A stretch of DNA of 64,000 nucleotides from Neofusicoccum parvum (GCA_020912385.1 CP087217.1:620001-684000), one strand, 5' to 3'. Positions 20,402-32,650 are shown, counted from the stretch's first letter. Notes: a model not told the origin generated them from the sequence alone. A program made the numbers and translations.

Positions 20402-23400
20402 TCACATGTTCTCCTGCAGCAGCTCGACCTTGGCGCACACGGCCGTGTCGATGCCCTGGTTGGAGATGGCGTCGTGCCACTTCAGCTCGTAGCCGCTGCC
20501 CGCCCGGCAGGCCACCCACCCGGCGAACCGGTCGTTGTCCCACGAGACCGAGCCCCACGCCGCCAGCATGCGGTGCGTGCCGACGCTGTTGGTGATGAAC
20601 GCCGGCGAGTACGCGTCCATGTCGCGGTCGCCGTGCAGCGTCAGCCCGGAGAACTTGCACTGGCCGTGCCACAGCGCCACCGACGACGTGGATGGGTCGT
20701 AGAAGAACCGCCCCGCCGTGTCTCGCGAGTAGCCCAGCTGCGGGACGTTGTTCGCCGATCCTGTGCCCGATGCGTCAGTGTGGTCGCCCTGCGTTCGCCC
20801 GCGCTGGACACTTACCGTATTCCGTCTGCTGCACGTAGAGGTTCTCAAACTCACTGCTGCCGCCGCCGCTCTCCACGTGCGTGCGCAGCCGGAACAGCTT
20901 GCCGGCGTGGTTGAGCATGCCCTTGCATGCACCGCCGCCCGGGTTGCCCGGCTCGAACACATCTCCCGTCTGCTTGGCCGCGTCCGACGACGACTTCGTT
21001 GGCGCTTGCGAAGACTCCGAAGTCGGTACCGTGATGCCCGTCTTGCTGGCCTCAGCCTCCTTGCGCGTTGAGCTCTTGGGCTCTTGACGGCTTGTGGTCT
21101 TCGGCTCTTCACGAGTTGAAGTCTTGGCTTCCTCGGTCGTTTTAGGCTCCTCCCGCGTTGAAGTTCTGGTTGCCGCTGCGGTCTTGGGTTCTTCAAGGCT
21201 TGTAGTCTTTGGTTCCTCACGGCTTGTAGTCTTTGGTTCCTCACGGCTTGTAGTCTTTGGTTCCTCACGGCTTGTAGTCTTAGGTTCTTCACGGCTTGTA
21301 GTCTTAGGTTCTTCACGGCTTGTAGTCTTGGTTTCCACCGTAGTCTTAGGCTCTGGTTCCTTGCTCTTAGTTGGCTCAGGCTCCTTGCTCTTGGTAGGCT
21401 CAGGCTCCTTGCTCTTGGTAAACACAGGCTCCTTGCTCTTCGTCGGCTCAGGCTCCTTGCTCTTGGTCGGCTCAGGCTCCTTGCTCTTGGTAAACACAGG
21501 CTCCTTGCTCTTCGTCGGCTCAGGCTCCTTGCTCCTGGTTGGCTCAGGCTCCTCACGGCTTATAGTCTTGACTCCCGCCGCGGTCTTGGGCTCCGCAATG
21601 GTCTTAGGTTCTTCACGGCTTGTAGTCTTGGATTCCACCGTAGTCTTAGGCTCTGGTTCCTTGCTCTTAGTTGGCTCAGGCTCCTTGCTCTTGGTAGGCT
21701 CAGGCTCCTTGCTCTTGGTAAACACAGGCTCCTTGCTCTTCGTCGGCTCAGGCTCCTTGCTCTTGGTCGGCTCAGGCTCCTTGCTCTTGGTAAACACAGG
21801 CTCCTTGCTCTTCGTCGGCTCAGGCTCCTTGCTCCTGGTTGGCTCAGGCTCCTCACGGCTTATAGTCTTGACTCCCGCCGCGGTCTTGGGCTCCGCAATG
21901 GTCTTAGGTTCTTCACGGCTTGTAGTCTTGGATTCCACCGTAGTCTTAGGCTCTGGTTCCTTGCTCTTAGTCAACTCAGGCTCCTTGCTCTTGGTCGGCT
22001 CAGGCTCCTTGCTCTTGGTAAACACAGGCTCCTTGCTCTCGGTAGACTCAGGCTCCTTGCTCTTAGAAGTAGTGAGGCTACTCTTGCTTTCTGTAACCGT
22101 CCGAGTTTCTGTCTTGGTTGGCATCGTCGGTTTCGCCTTCGTCGATGTCGAAGCCGTGGACTCCTTGCTAGACTGCGTCTTGGGAGGACTATCCGTCTTG
22201 GTTGACGTCTTTCCTGAAGGATCAACGGGCTTTTTGCTAGAACTCGTCTTAGCAGGATCGGCCGTCTTGGTTGACGTCTTTCCTGAAGGATCAACGGGCT
22301 TCTTGCTAGAACTTGTCTCAGGAGGACTGACCGTCTTGGTTGACGTCTCGGTCTTGGTCAAGGTGGACTTCGTCTTGCCGGACGAGGTCTTCACTCCTGA
22401 TGAAGGATTGATCACCACTACCGCTGTCTCCGAAGGGTTGCCAGCCTTACCACTAGTCGTCGCTTTACCAGGAGAGGTGGTAAGCGTAGTCTTCGGCTTA
22501 GTGGTTGGTGCTTTGGTTGACGTCTCAGACTTTGGCTTGGTGGAAGAGTCCTTCACTGAAGATTCTTTGGAGCTCTCCGACTTGACCGGGGGAAGAATTG
22601 TCCCTATCGCAGTAATAGGGTTCACAAGAGTCGGGTCATAAACTGTCTTTGTGGATGTCGGCGACCCCTCGGTCGACACTTTGGTGCTCTGTGGCCTGGT
22701 AGATGTCTTGAATATAGATTCATTGGTGCTCTGTGGCTTAGTAGACGTCTTGGTCGAGGCTGCCTTAGTGCTCTGCGGCTTGGTAGAAGTCCTGATCGAG
22801 GTTGCCTTGGTGCTTTGCGGCTTAGTAGACGTCTTGAATGTAGATTCATTGGTGCCCTGTGGCTTGGTAGACGTCCTGATCGAGGTTGCTTTGGTGCTCT
22901 GCGGCGGGACAGACGTCTTCACTGTAGATTCCTTGGTGCTCTGCGACTTAGTAGACGTCTTCACTGCGGATTCCTTGGTGCTCTGCGACTTGACCAAGGT
23001 CGTCTTGTCGGGGGATCCACCTGGAGAAGTCTTCGTAGGTTGAGAAACTTGGGAAGTGGGCTGGCCCTGGGAGGGAGGCCGAGAATCCGCCGTGGTGGAA
23101 GGGCCAGCCGGGTCGGCCGTTCCGGGCTGGGATACCACTGTTGTGTCAACCTTTGTCGACGCAGGCTGAGCTTTGCTGACGGTGCGCTGTCGCGTTGTGG
23201 TTGCGACCTGGCCTCCTCTGCCGAGATCCGAGTAGAAAGACACAACCAGTTCGATGACATCGGAATGAGAGTCGGTGAAGTAAGATGTACTGGGCTCCGG
23301 GATCACGTAGGTGGTAGTTGAAGTCGTCGGAGCAGGCTGGCTTCCTCCACCGGTCTGTGTGTTAGCCTTTGAGCTCTCCGACGGCTTGACGGATGAAGTC

Positions 23401-24827
23401 TGGCTCTTCTCAGCGGTCTCCGTGTTAATGTTCGAGCTCTTGGAGGGTTTCACAGTAGGTTGGGATTCTCCACCAGTCTGGGTGCTATCCTTCGCCTTGG
23501 AAGTCTGCGCTGTAGGCCGAGATCCTCCACCAGTCTGAGTGCTATCCTTTGAACTCTTGGAAGTCTTCGCCGTAGGCTGGCTCCCCTCAGCGGTCTTCGT
23601 GTTAATGTTCGAGCTCTTGGAAGTCTTCGATGTGGGTTGAGATCCTCCGATAGACGAGCCGGCCTTCGAGCTCTTTGTCGAAGGTTGGGATTTGCCACTA
23701 GACGTGGGATTGGCCTTCGTCGAAGGCCTTCCAGTAGGATTGCTTCCACCAGCAGAAGTGAGGCTCGCTTTCGTCGAGGACTTGGGCTGACTTCCGCCAG
23801 CGCCACCAGACGTAGGATCCGTCTTTGAAGACTTGCCGGTAGGATCCGCCTTCGAGGACTCGGTGTTAGGCTGGCCTCCACCCGCACCAGCAGAAGTGGG
23901 ACTTGCTTTTGTCGAAGACTTAGCAGCGGGTTGACTTCCACCAGCACCGCCAGATGTAGGATCCACCTTCGATGACTTTGTGGCAGGTTGACCTCCACCC
24001 GCACTACCAGATGCAGGATCCACCTTCGATGACTTTGTGGCAGGCTGACCTCCACCCGCACCACCAGATGCAGTACCCGCCTTCGATGACTTTGTGGCAG
24101 GCTGACTTCCACCCGCCCCACCAGACGCGGGGTTTGCGTTCGAGCTCTTCGCCGGCTTGGCGGTAGACTGGCCTCCACCGGCACCGCCAGACGTGAGACT
24201 CGCCTTCGTAGTCTTGCCTGAGGGTTGCTTCCCGCTAGCGGACGTGGGCTTCGCATCCGCAGGCCCGCTGGAAGCCTTCGCCACCTTGGAGACCGGCGTC
24301 ACCAGCCCAGCCGTCATAGCAGTTCCTCCATAATCCTCGCGAGACTCCTGGCCATCGCCGCCGGACCCGGTCGGGCTAGCATTGCCTCCGTCGCCAGAGG
24401 GCGTCGTCGTGATACAGATGACCTCAGTCTGCCCGCCGTGGTACGACGTAACAGTCTGCGTCTTCGACCCGAACATGTCATCGCAGATGTGGAAGACGGC
24501 GTTTCCGTACTGGTCGTGGTCGGCGGCCCGAGTGGTGCGGCCTGCGATCGGCTCGTTGCACCGGCCGCCGGCGGTGACGAAGTTCGTGATTGTCGCAGTC
24601 GGGATGTTCGTGTGGCATGCTGTGGAATAGACCCTGGCGTTGCCCTGCTCTAGCTGAGCTCCGGGCGTGCATGACTGTCCCGGTTGGACGGTGCGGGTGG
24701 TGGCATGGCGAACCTAGTGCAGAATGAAACGTGTCAGTGGCTTGGGAGGTTATGGTGTTTGCAACAACAACATGCTGGTGCTTACCGTTTCCGTAACAAG
24801 CAACGAGCGGACGTCAATGGCGACCAT
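20402..24827 (-). CDS. Large Ser/Thr/Lys/Pro-rich repeat protein with Cys-containing end domains
   Basis: I do not recognise the family by name. Inferred exons are 24827-24786, 24713-20816 and 20760-20402 (1432 aa). The N-terminal part (about 15-110) has spaced Cys (QSCTPG, TACHTN, GGRCNE, HICDD, EVICITT) and looks globular. About residues 110-1250 are mucin-like low complexity: Gly/Ser/Lys repeats (about 57-bp period), PQSTK repeats (about 42-bp period), EPEPTKSKEP repeats and TSREEPKT repeats. A Cys-containing C-terminal domain (about 1260-1432: GGGACKGMLNHAG, FFYDPSTSSVALWHGQCKF, LHGDRDMDAYSP, GWVACRAGSGY) ends the protein. This resembles a fungal cell-wall or extracellular protein, but the predicted N-terminus (MVAIDVRSLLVTET) is not a clear signal peptide, so exon 1 is uncertain. 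Confidence 0.75.
21190..21330 (-). repeat. 24-bp coding repeats (TSREEPKT)
   Basis: Five to six tandem copies of a 24-bp unit encode TSREEPKT with small changes (one SREEP has become SLEEP). They sit just after the 300-bp duplication in the reading direction of the gene. Confidence 0.8.
21301..22060 (-). repeat. 300-bp coding tandem duplication, two full copies plus a diverged partial copy
   Basis: Positions 21301-21600 and 21601-21900 match base for base when offset by 300, apart from a difference at about 21332 (GTTTCC against GATTCC). A third copy starts at 21901, is identical for the first 70 bases, then diverges through about 22060. Each unit encodes 100 aa built of smaller EPEPTKSKEP and EPVFTKSKEP modules. 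Near-identity at synonymous sites implies recent duplication or ongoing homogenisation. Confidence 0.95.
22670..22995 (-). repeat. 42-bp coding repeats (PQSTK-type)
   Basis: About eight degenerate copies of a 14-residue unit of the form TSTKPQSTKATSIR, in the central part of the repeat protein. Period 42 bp, imperfect. Confidence 0.8.
23715..24190 (-). repeat. About 57-bp coding repeats (SGGAGGGQPATKSSK-type)
   Basis: Tandem units of about 19 residues with a Gly-Gly-Ala-Gly-Gly core and a Lys-Ser-Ser-Lys end. The three copies at about 23950-24120 are the most alike. Confidence 0.8.
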
Positions 24828-25903
24828 CTTGCCTGATGCACGTCTCCGTCTCGGGGGAGAATATGGATGCAGGATGAGCGAGCGGCCGAGGGGGCATCAC
24901 GGCATGCACCCATTTAATACCCTGGTCCTCTCCGCTGAGCACTCAATTTTTATCGCGTTGGGCTCGGCAGGGTTCTCCTCAACCACATGCTTGAAGTGGG
25001 GCATGAGCAGTCCGGTCTTTCTAGAACAAGAATGAGGTCTAGATCCGCGCTGAGATATCTTCCCACGGCCAACTTAGAGAGGTAGTGACACCACCGTGCT
25101 TGCCAATGCCCTGAGGCATTTCTCGAACAGAGATGCAGGGGACACTAAAGCCTATTGGGGATGAAGTGTCGAAGTTGTTCAACTTTGGCCGTGCTCGGGC
25201 AAGGGGCATTGAACGGGCATCGCCAACGATCAAGAAGGGCGGTACGGTGACTAAAAAAAAATGCTCGAGGAAGTGGTGTGAGTGGTTGGGCCCATAGCCT
25301 AGAGCACAATTGCTTCACCAAGCTGTCTTAGCCGAATGTCTTTCCTGACGTCACGACGCAAGTATCTGCTGATGCTCGCTGGCGAAATGCCTCTGCTCCA
25401 GAGCTTGTTCATCCCTTGTCTTGAGGTGGGTATCGCAATCCCTACTATCGACAACACTTTCCGTGTATGGCCAAACGCAGAGTTAGTGAGCGGAGCGTTA
25501 CGGAGGAACGAGCGCTTACTTGGTCCCGTCTGAGTGTTGAAATGGAGCCCAGCGGTGGGTCCACTAGTGAAGACCAGCCTTGATGACCGCGCTAGAAAAT
25601 GGTACACTGGTCCTGGAAAACACCAACCGCACATCAACACAACGCCCAACCGCTGCGAGACGAATTCTCTATTGCTTTCGTGCTCGTACAATCAGCCCGG
25701 TTCTCCGACCCTGCCGCCTGGTATCCATTTCTGGAAACCGGATAGATGGAGAGCTGCAAAGAAATAACTTTGAATGGGAATTTTGTTGTGGCGCCCTGCT
25801 CTCGACCATTCCTCCGTGAACCAAAGAACGCCAATGCTCATGCACACTTGCACCTGCTCTCCCGAGAGCCTCGACCAAACTAATCTGCCATCCGCAATCC
25901 CAT
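24828..25903. other. Intergenic, promoter of repeat gene and 3' side of CTR9
   Basis: I see no gene. A TATA-like TATTAAAT (minus strand, about 24912-24919) lies some 85-90 bp upstream of the repeat gene's start codon. Short open frames at about 25299-25691 (minus) and 25580-25819 (plus) show no domain. CTR9 ends at 25904. Confidence 0.5.
24912..24919 (-). promoter_or_regulatory. TATA-like box for the repeat-protein gene
   Basis: The minus strand reads TATTAAAT about 85-90 bp before the ATG at 24827. The placement is plausible, but this is a weak, sequence-only inference. Confidence 0.35.
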
Positions 25904-28900
25904 CTACTCCTCATCGTCATCCAACCCCGCCATAGGCGTGTCTCCATCCACGTCGCCGTTGGCCGGTGCTGCCCCGCCATCCTCGTCTTCGTCCTCGTCG
26001 TCATCGACGACCCGCTTGCGATGCCTGCCCGTCACCGGAGCATCATCTTCTCCACTCTCCATACCCTCGGCATCGTTGACCTTGGCAGCCAAGGACTCGT
26101 TCGCCGCCTGTGCCGGATCCTCCAGGTCCGAGTCGTCGTCGCTCTGCACGAACTCGCTCGACTTGAACTTGCTGGACTGCTTGGTCTTGCGCTCAAGCTT
26201 TCTCTTCTTCGCCTTGCGAGGCTTCTCATCCCCAGAAACACCTGGTGTGGCAGACGTTGTTGTCCGACGTCGGGAGCGCCGGCCTCTGCGGCCACCCTCG
26301 CTGTCAGAACCAGCTTCCCCTTCACTATCGGAGCCGTCACCCTTCTTCTTGCGCTTGCCACCACCCCCTGCCTTTCTTTTAGCGCGCTTCTTGCGTTCTC
26401 CCGTCTCTGAATCCGTTGTCATCTCGGCCTCGTCCCTGCGCTTGTCTTCCTCAGCACGCTTAGCTGCAAGCTCACGATCACGCTCTTGCATCTTCTGACG
26501 CTCTTCTGCGATTTGGCGGAGACGTTCAGCCTCAGCCTCCTCCTTTTGACGCTTTTCTTCTTCACGCTTCCGGATCTCTGCTTCGCGCTTCTCGCGAGCT
26601 TCCTTGAGCTTCGCGGCATTCTTCTCCTCATACTCGCGTTGGCTTTGAATTGCACGATCCAGCTGTTTGCGCATCGTGTTTTTACCCATGTTGGCGCGCT
26701 GCTCGATGTCGTTACGCGGAAATGGCGGGTTCGGAGACTTTGCGATAGCGATGAAGGCCTCAATGGCATCGTCTAAGCCCTTTGCCGCAGCCTCAACTTC
26801 CTCCAAAGAACGAGCGTTTTCAGGAAGTTGGTAGATGAGCTGGGCGATTTGGATCTGGACGAAGGCGACGTTGAACTTGAAGTGAATCTGTTCCGGTGCA
26901 ACCTCGAGAGCCTGATATCTATTAGTCATCGCGCTAGAGATCTTGACTGGCTCGCTTACCCGTTGAGAATAATCCAATGATGTCTTCATGGCTTGGACGC
27001 TCTTCTCTTGCTTCCCTCTGAGAAGCCAAACACGGCCCAGACAAGCCAGAATAGTAGCATCCCGGGCTCGGTCTTTTGCCAGAGCTGCTTCGTAGTTCTC
27101 AATCGCACGGGAGTACTGCTTGAGTTCACAGTACACGTGACCGAGGTTGATGTAGACGCTAGGATCCTTCATCGTCTCCCTGACTTTGGTGAAGAGCTGA
27201 ACGGCGCCAGCAAAATCCTTGTTGCACTCAATCAGTGCAATGCCAATGCCCTGGGCTGCATAAGCATTCTTTGGGTCTAGTTGAAGAGCCTTGTCGAAGA
27301 ATTCAACGGCCCTCTGATACATCTTACGCCGCTTCTCCTTGTCTTGCTCAGTGTCTCTCCGCATTTCGCGGGCGATTGCCAGGTAGATGTCGCCCATGCC
27401 TGTGAGAGAGTAACGGTCATGCTTGTCATACTGTTGCAAGGTATGCTTGTAGTGGCGCTGCTCTTGGTCCTCGTTGATGTTGTTGGTCCGCTTTTTCGCC
27501 TTGCTTAGGTACCAGCCGTACAGAGCGCGCACCTCAAGGTTCGAGGACTCTGCCTTGTACAGCTCCGACATGGCCTTCGGACCTTCATCTTGAGGACTCT
27601 GTCGAAGTTTGATGTAGGTGAGGCGGATGTTGGCGTCGACGTAATCACTGTGCCGCTGCAGAAGACCTTCGTACACCTTCTTCGCCTCGTCCAGCATGCC
27701 CTCAGCTTCGTAGGTCCGAGCCAAGCTATAGCTGATGGTTGTAACGAGAGCATCAGTGTCAACGGATTGATCCTTGTCACCGACCTTCACACAGGCGTTC
27801 AAAGCCGATTGGAACAGCTCTCGAGCCTGGGCATACTTCTCTTGCTGGTAATAAAAGCAGCCCATGTTGTTGAGCAGCTGCGGTGGGAGGTTTTCGCGCA
27901 GTGTGTTGACATAGGCGCGCTTCGCCTCTTCGTGGACCTCTCTCGCAGCCTCGTAGTTCTCTTGCTTTGAGTCCGGTGCCTGCGGTTCCTCCGGTCGATC
28001 CTCTTCCGGAATCTCATCAATCTCCATCTGCTCGACTTGATGCAAGCACTGGAGACTCTTCTCGGGATGATCGGTTTCGTACAAGCGCGCAAGGTTGAGC
28101 AGCACGGCAGAGTCTGGTGAGACTTTGCGCTTCGGATCCTTCCAGGATGACCGAACACCCTCAAGGAGAGAAATGGCCTTCTTCAGCTCGTTGGACTTGT
28201 CTTCTTTCAAATTGGACGTTTGAGCTGTGAAGACGTCCTCGGCGTACAAGGTGCCGAGGAGAGTCATGGCTTCAATACTTTTGCTCTGTTGAATGATCTT
28301 CTCCAGACGAAGCTTGGCACCCTCGAAGTCTTGCATCATAATTCGAATCTGAGCAATTCCGAATTTGGCCGGAAGATAGCCTCGATCTTCGCCACCACGG
28401 GCGGTGTCGGCCCTCTGGTAGTACTCAAGCGCCTTGGAAATTTCGTTCTCATAGTGCTCTTTCCTACCAAGCAAGTACCAGCCGTCACCGGCCACAGCAT
28501 TAACGTCCGTAAAATCAATGGCCCTCCTTGACAGGCGTTCCACCTGAGCCATGGCTTTCCTCATGAGGAAATATCCACCGAATGTAGCACAGGTCAGTGG
28601 ATATTTGTCGTCCAGCTTAAAGGCTTTCTGCGTATACTGGGTCATGGCCTTCTTGTAGATGGGAGCAAATGCTGGGTCAGAGGTTGGATATTGAGAGGAG
28701 ACGTTGAGGTGGTAAAGGCCAAGCAGGATATTCGCGGTTTTCGAATCCGGACACTAAAAACTCCCGTTAGCAGCGTCGTGCCGCACACATACTGTCCCAC
28801 TTACCAGCTCAAGCGCCCGCTGCCATGCATTCTTTGCGTCATCCTTGTGCCCCAGCTGCCACAGGCAGCATCCAATACCGATGCGAGGGTCGGGATCCAC

Positions 28901-29701
28901 CATGTCAGGAGCTCTTTCGAGGACCTGCTGGTAGCACTGCAGAGCATCTGCATACTTGCCTAGCGAGTATTGAACCCTCGCCTTGCCCAATGTTGCCATC
29001 AGGTTCTTGCCTCCATATGCACGATTGGAATCGTCGAAGCATTTTGCTGCCTGGCGAAGGGCATCGGTGCGTTCTGCGCTGTCGGGTGCACCTGCTTTCG
29101 TTTGGGTGATTGCAGAGGCGCGAAGAAGGTATAGGACTCCGCGGGCGAGGAAGAGGGGCGCGTACGAGGGGCTGATGCGCGATGCGTCGTTGAGGTTCGC
29201 CGTGGCAGCCTGGATCCATTGTTCCTTGGTCCTGAGGTCTGGGGACGCGCCGTCTGCGAGAGGTCAGTCAGGCGATACAGCCGGGGGTCGTCGGAGGATG
29301 TTACCAGGCCTGAGACGAGGGGCTTCGCGACACATGCATAGATTCAGCCAGAAGAGAGCGCTCAGAATGCTAAGCTTCTCCTCGGCACCAGCTCTCGAGA
29401 AGGCATCGCGGGCCTTGTGCAGGATGTCGATGGCCAGGGCGAACTTGTGCTGTTTCGCGTATGCCAAGGCGATGGTCATCCAGGTTGACTTGACCACGCT
29501 CTCGTTCTCCAGAAGGATGCAAAGCTCGGTGGGATCGTCGGCCAGCTCGACAAGATCGATTTCGACCTGCTCGACAACATCGCCCTCGGCGACCGTCACA
29601 TCAATGACACCAGGAATGTCGGAGAAGCGCTTCGACTCGATGGCGCCATTGGCATGGCCGTGGCCGTTGATGCCATTGGCGAGGCCGTTCAGGGCAGCCA
29701 T
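25904..29701 (-). CDS. ctr9: RNA polymerase II-associated Paf1 complex subunit CTR9 (TPR protein)
   Basis: CTR9 is the TPR scaffold of the Paf1 elongation complex in the nucleus and supports H2B ubiquitination and H3K4 methylation. Inferred exons are 29701-29305, 29253-28805, 28753-26960 and 26911-25904 (1215 aa, a normal length for fungal CTR9). TPR-type helical repeats cover about residues 60-870, for example AYGGKNLMATLGKARVQYSLGKY, PQLLNNMGCFYYQQEKYAQA and DPSVYINLGHVYCELKQYS. After about residue 930 comes a highly charged Glu/Lys/Arg coiled coil, then Lys-rich and acidic tails. Intron 3 (26959-26912) is only 48 bp, in frame and without a stop. Removing it gives the continuous reading DYSQRALEVAPEQ. 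Confidence 0.95.
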
Positions 29702-31375
29702 GGCGGAGAGTTGTCGCGCGGAGGTACGAACGGCGACGGGACTGCGAGAAGGTCGAGGCGCGGAGAGGGAGAGGGCGCGTCACACGCCCATCAAGCTAGC
29801 GCCTTGGGCGATGGGGCGGGTGTGGCGGCGGCGGCGGGTGGAGGGCGGCGGGTTGAGGATGCGAAAGGTGTTGCGGCGTCGACGCGGTATGGAAAGCACG
29901 ACAATGCAGGCGTCGAGCTGCGCGATGTTCGCCGGCGCCGGTCTTGGCGCCCGTTCGCTCGGCCCTTGTGCACCCCTGCTGCCGATCACAGTCGCCCACC
30001 AACACCATAGCCGTGTTCTCGCCCTCGCATCCCCAAGGGCTACGACATGGCCACACTGCATATTACACTCTTGGAAGCTCCTCGCTAGCAAGCAGTTCGG
30101 CATCCTTTCCAATTTTCACTGCTTGCGAGCCTCGCGCTCTCCTTAGATTATAAATTCTAGCAAGACCAAGAGACCGAAGAAAGCCTCTTGCGAATCGTGT
30201 GGCTCTCTTTGCTTGCAAGAACAAAAGACGAATGATGGCATCAGTTGCGCAGAAGAAATTCCGGACTCGCCACCGAGGCGCACTGCATAGAAAGGGCCAA
30301 ATAATCTATTCGTTTATCTGAAATGTTGCCTCAAATGCTTTTTGTGTCCCGTGTGTGTCGTGTCTGATGTCTTCCAGCCTCCGTGTGAAAGGAGGGTCGA
30401 GTGGCGATGTCGTCGAGCAACTCAAGATGTCTTTATCTGTTAGACCAGTCAAGAAAATACAATCGCACCTGGTCAGAACAGGGAACACGAGACGTAAAGG
30501 CGCTTTACCTAGCAGTCTGAGCAGGGCCGCCAGCAAACGGTAGCATAAACACTCGCCTTTACGGAACTCGCTTGGTGACCGGAGCTCGGAGTGATCTCAG
30601 GCCGTGAAGCCACCATCTCCAATTCCGGATCTCGACTCCGGTGATATGCGGTCATGTCGTTCCGCTATCTCCAAAGTTCCTGCAACAACCGATTAGGCAA
30701 TGTTTGCGAAAGTGGGGCATTTGTGCATCGCAAAGAAGATCCGAGACACATATTATCTTTGCTTTAGATTTGGTTCGGATCACAGCCAAGTTGACATGCC
30801 ACGTGTACAACTCTCAGCTCGTAGCAACATCCCCTGAGAGGGATATCTGTTGCTATGCGGTAGTTTACTTATGAACACGAGTTGGCTGCTATTTCCCCCG
30901 AATTCACGCAGATTCTACGGGAATTCATGACGAACTCCCCGCCGTGTGACCCTGATATGACTGAGGCACTGTCTTGATTTTCATTGTGAAGCAATTTGTC
31001 CTCTTAGTTAGGTCGTGCACTGTGGTCGCTACAGATTCCTTTGCGCGTAGTCGTTGACGGATGCTTGCGCTCCGAATCATCGGGACCCCACATCCCGCCC
31101 CCGGCGAGGTCAAAGATTTCAATTTTGCTTTGAATCCTACTCAGCTGCACGAAAGCGAACCCGAGTTACGAATCGGAGGCTCGTCAGTTGAAGTAGAATA
31201 CGCGCTTACGCGTATTCTGGGCCATTTCAATGGCGGGCGCCGTGCCTTGCATGTGCCTTCTTGCGTCCGGTGAGCAAACCACATATCCCATACCTGGCGT
31301 TCGTTCTGTAGCGACGACACAGGAATACCGGAAACAACAAAGCCCCAATGTCGATGCATCAACAACAGCCTGGAC
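29702..31375. other. Intergenic between CTR9 promoter and CWC2 3' end
   Basis: The CTR9 promoter occupies the low-coordinate end. The rest is mixed-composition sequence with several short open frames (about 29654-30010, 30355-30543 and 31061-31273) and no domains. A CCGGA/TCCGG inverted repeat with a 7-base loop lies near 30622-30640 but does not fit a tRNA. No gene is supported. Confidence 0.45.
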
Positions 31376-32650
31376 TCAATCGCTGTCATCGTCGCTTCCG
31401 TATGCGACAAGCGGCCCCTTCGGCCTATCATCCTCCTTCTTGCCCGATGTAAAGGTGACGCCCGAGTTCTTCAGCATTGCCAGCGTGGATCCGGAGAAGA
31501 TCCCGTCTCTTGCTTCTTCTCTGGCCTGCTCTTGTTGCTGGTTGATCTCCTCCTCCTGATCAGCGGCGGCCTCGAGGAGCTTTTGCTCCTCCGGTGCCCC
31601 TAATAGCCCTCCATTCTGCGCGGCCTCCAGCTGGGCCGCCTTTTCCTTCGCATACCACACATCATCTGGCGCCTCATAGCCCTGCAGGTTGAAACCTCCC
31701 TCGATCTTTCTACGTTTCTTCGCTTCAGGGTCACGGCCTTCAATTTCAGCAACGTAATCGGCAGGCAGGGCGCGACGAATGGCCTCGGCAGCCTGCTCTT
31801 CGATACGGCGAGCTTCACGCTTCTGAGCCTGCGGGTTGGGATCGACAGTTGCCCAGCGCACGTTGAGAACCTCGCTGTGATCTAAAGCTTGGTGAGCCAT
31901 GGCCTCCTTAGCGAACTGCGAGTTGGCCTCGTTCGAGTAGGTCACGAAGGCGACGCCACGGGTATTCAGAACTCGTACTACGCAGGCATGTTAGTATTGT
32001 AGACTGAGCACGTCGGCCGGCAGCGATTTCGACTTACTCCGGTCGACCTGGCCCCATTCCGCAAAGTGGCGGGCGACAATCTCCTCGATATCGTCGGTGA
32101 CGTGGATGCGGCCGACGTATAGAGTCCTGTTCTGTCTCATAAAGCTGCCCACACCTCCCATGTCATCACGGTAGTCGGCGTGCTTGTCGCGGCCGAAACA
32201 GTCGACATTGGGGTTGAACAAGTCGTGGATGGTCGGGAGGCGGTGCAGGTAGTCGCAGTCAGCACCCTTGGGGCACAGGCCGCGGGCGAAAAACAGGCAA
32301 AAATAGCTCCCAGGAACGCTGTCGGCGCGGGTGTAACCGGTGTCGCGGGCGATGACGCAGCGCGAAGGCGCAGCGTGCTTGGAAAGGTACTTGTCCTCGC
32401 GGTCGCCGCCGCTCCACTTGTTGTACCAGATGTTGAAGATGGTGCCGGTCTGGGGCGGGGGCTCGGACTTGAAGGTGCTGGGGTCGACTTGGGGGCGGGC
32501 GGGCCTGCGCTTCTTGCGGATGATCTTCTTGACTTTCTTGCCGTCGGCGTTGGTGGTGACGACGACCCTCTCAGCGCCGTCGGCTGAGGCGGTCACCAGC
32601 TCGTTCGAGGGGCCGTCCTGCGCGGGCGCGGGTGCTTCGACTTCAGCCAT
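31376..32650 (-). CDS. cwc2: Pre-mRNA-splicing factor CWC2
   Basis: CWC2 is a subunit of the Prp19-associated (NineTeen) complex that contacts U6 snRNA and the pre-mRNA in the active spliceosome. Inferred exons are 32650-32038 and 31977-31376 (404 aa). The N-terminal Torus region (IFNIWYNKWSGGDREDKY) precedes a CCCH zinc finger (YFCLFFARGLCPKGADCDYLH) and an RRM: RTLYVGRIHV as RNP2, and TRGVAFVTY as RNP1 after the intron. The tail is rich in Glu, Gln and Ala and ends in an acidic Asp/Ser stretch. The first exon includes the Lys/Arg stretch KKVKKIIRKKRRPARP. The ATG at 32650 is the first in-frame ATG giving a family-like N-terminus; the frame stays open for about 46 codons upstream. Confidence 0.95.

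Noticed and set aside
21094..22641. 515-codon plus-strand open frame rich in Gly-Ser-Leu-Val repeats
   Set aside because: It is the antisense mirror of the coding repeats of the minus-strand gene. Its regularity comes from the repeats, and it has no start context, domain or splice support.
30600..30650. CCGGA-7-TCCGG hairpin resembling a tRNA T-arm
   Set aside because: The loop lacks the TTCRA signature, and no matching acceptor or anticodon arms can be drawn around it.
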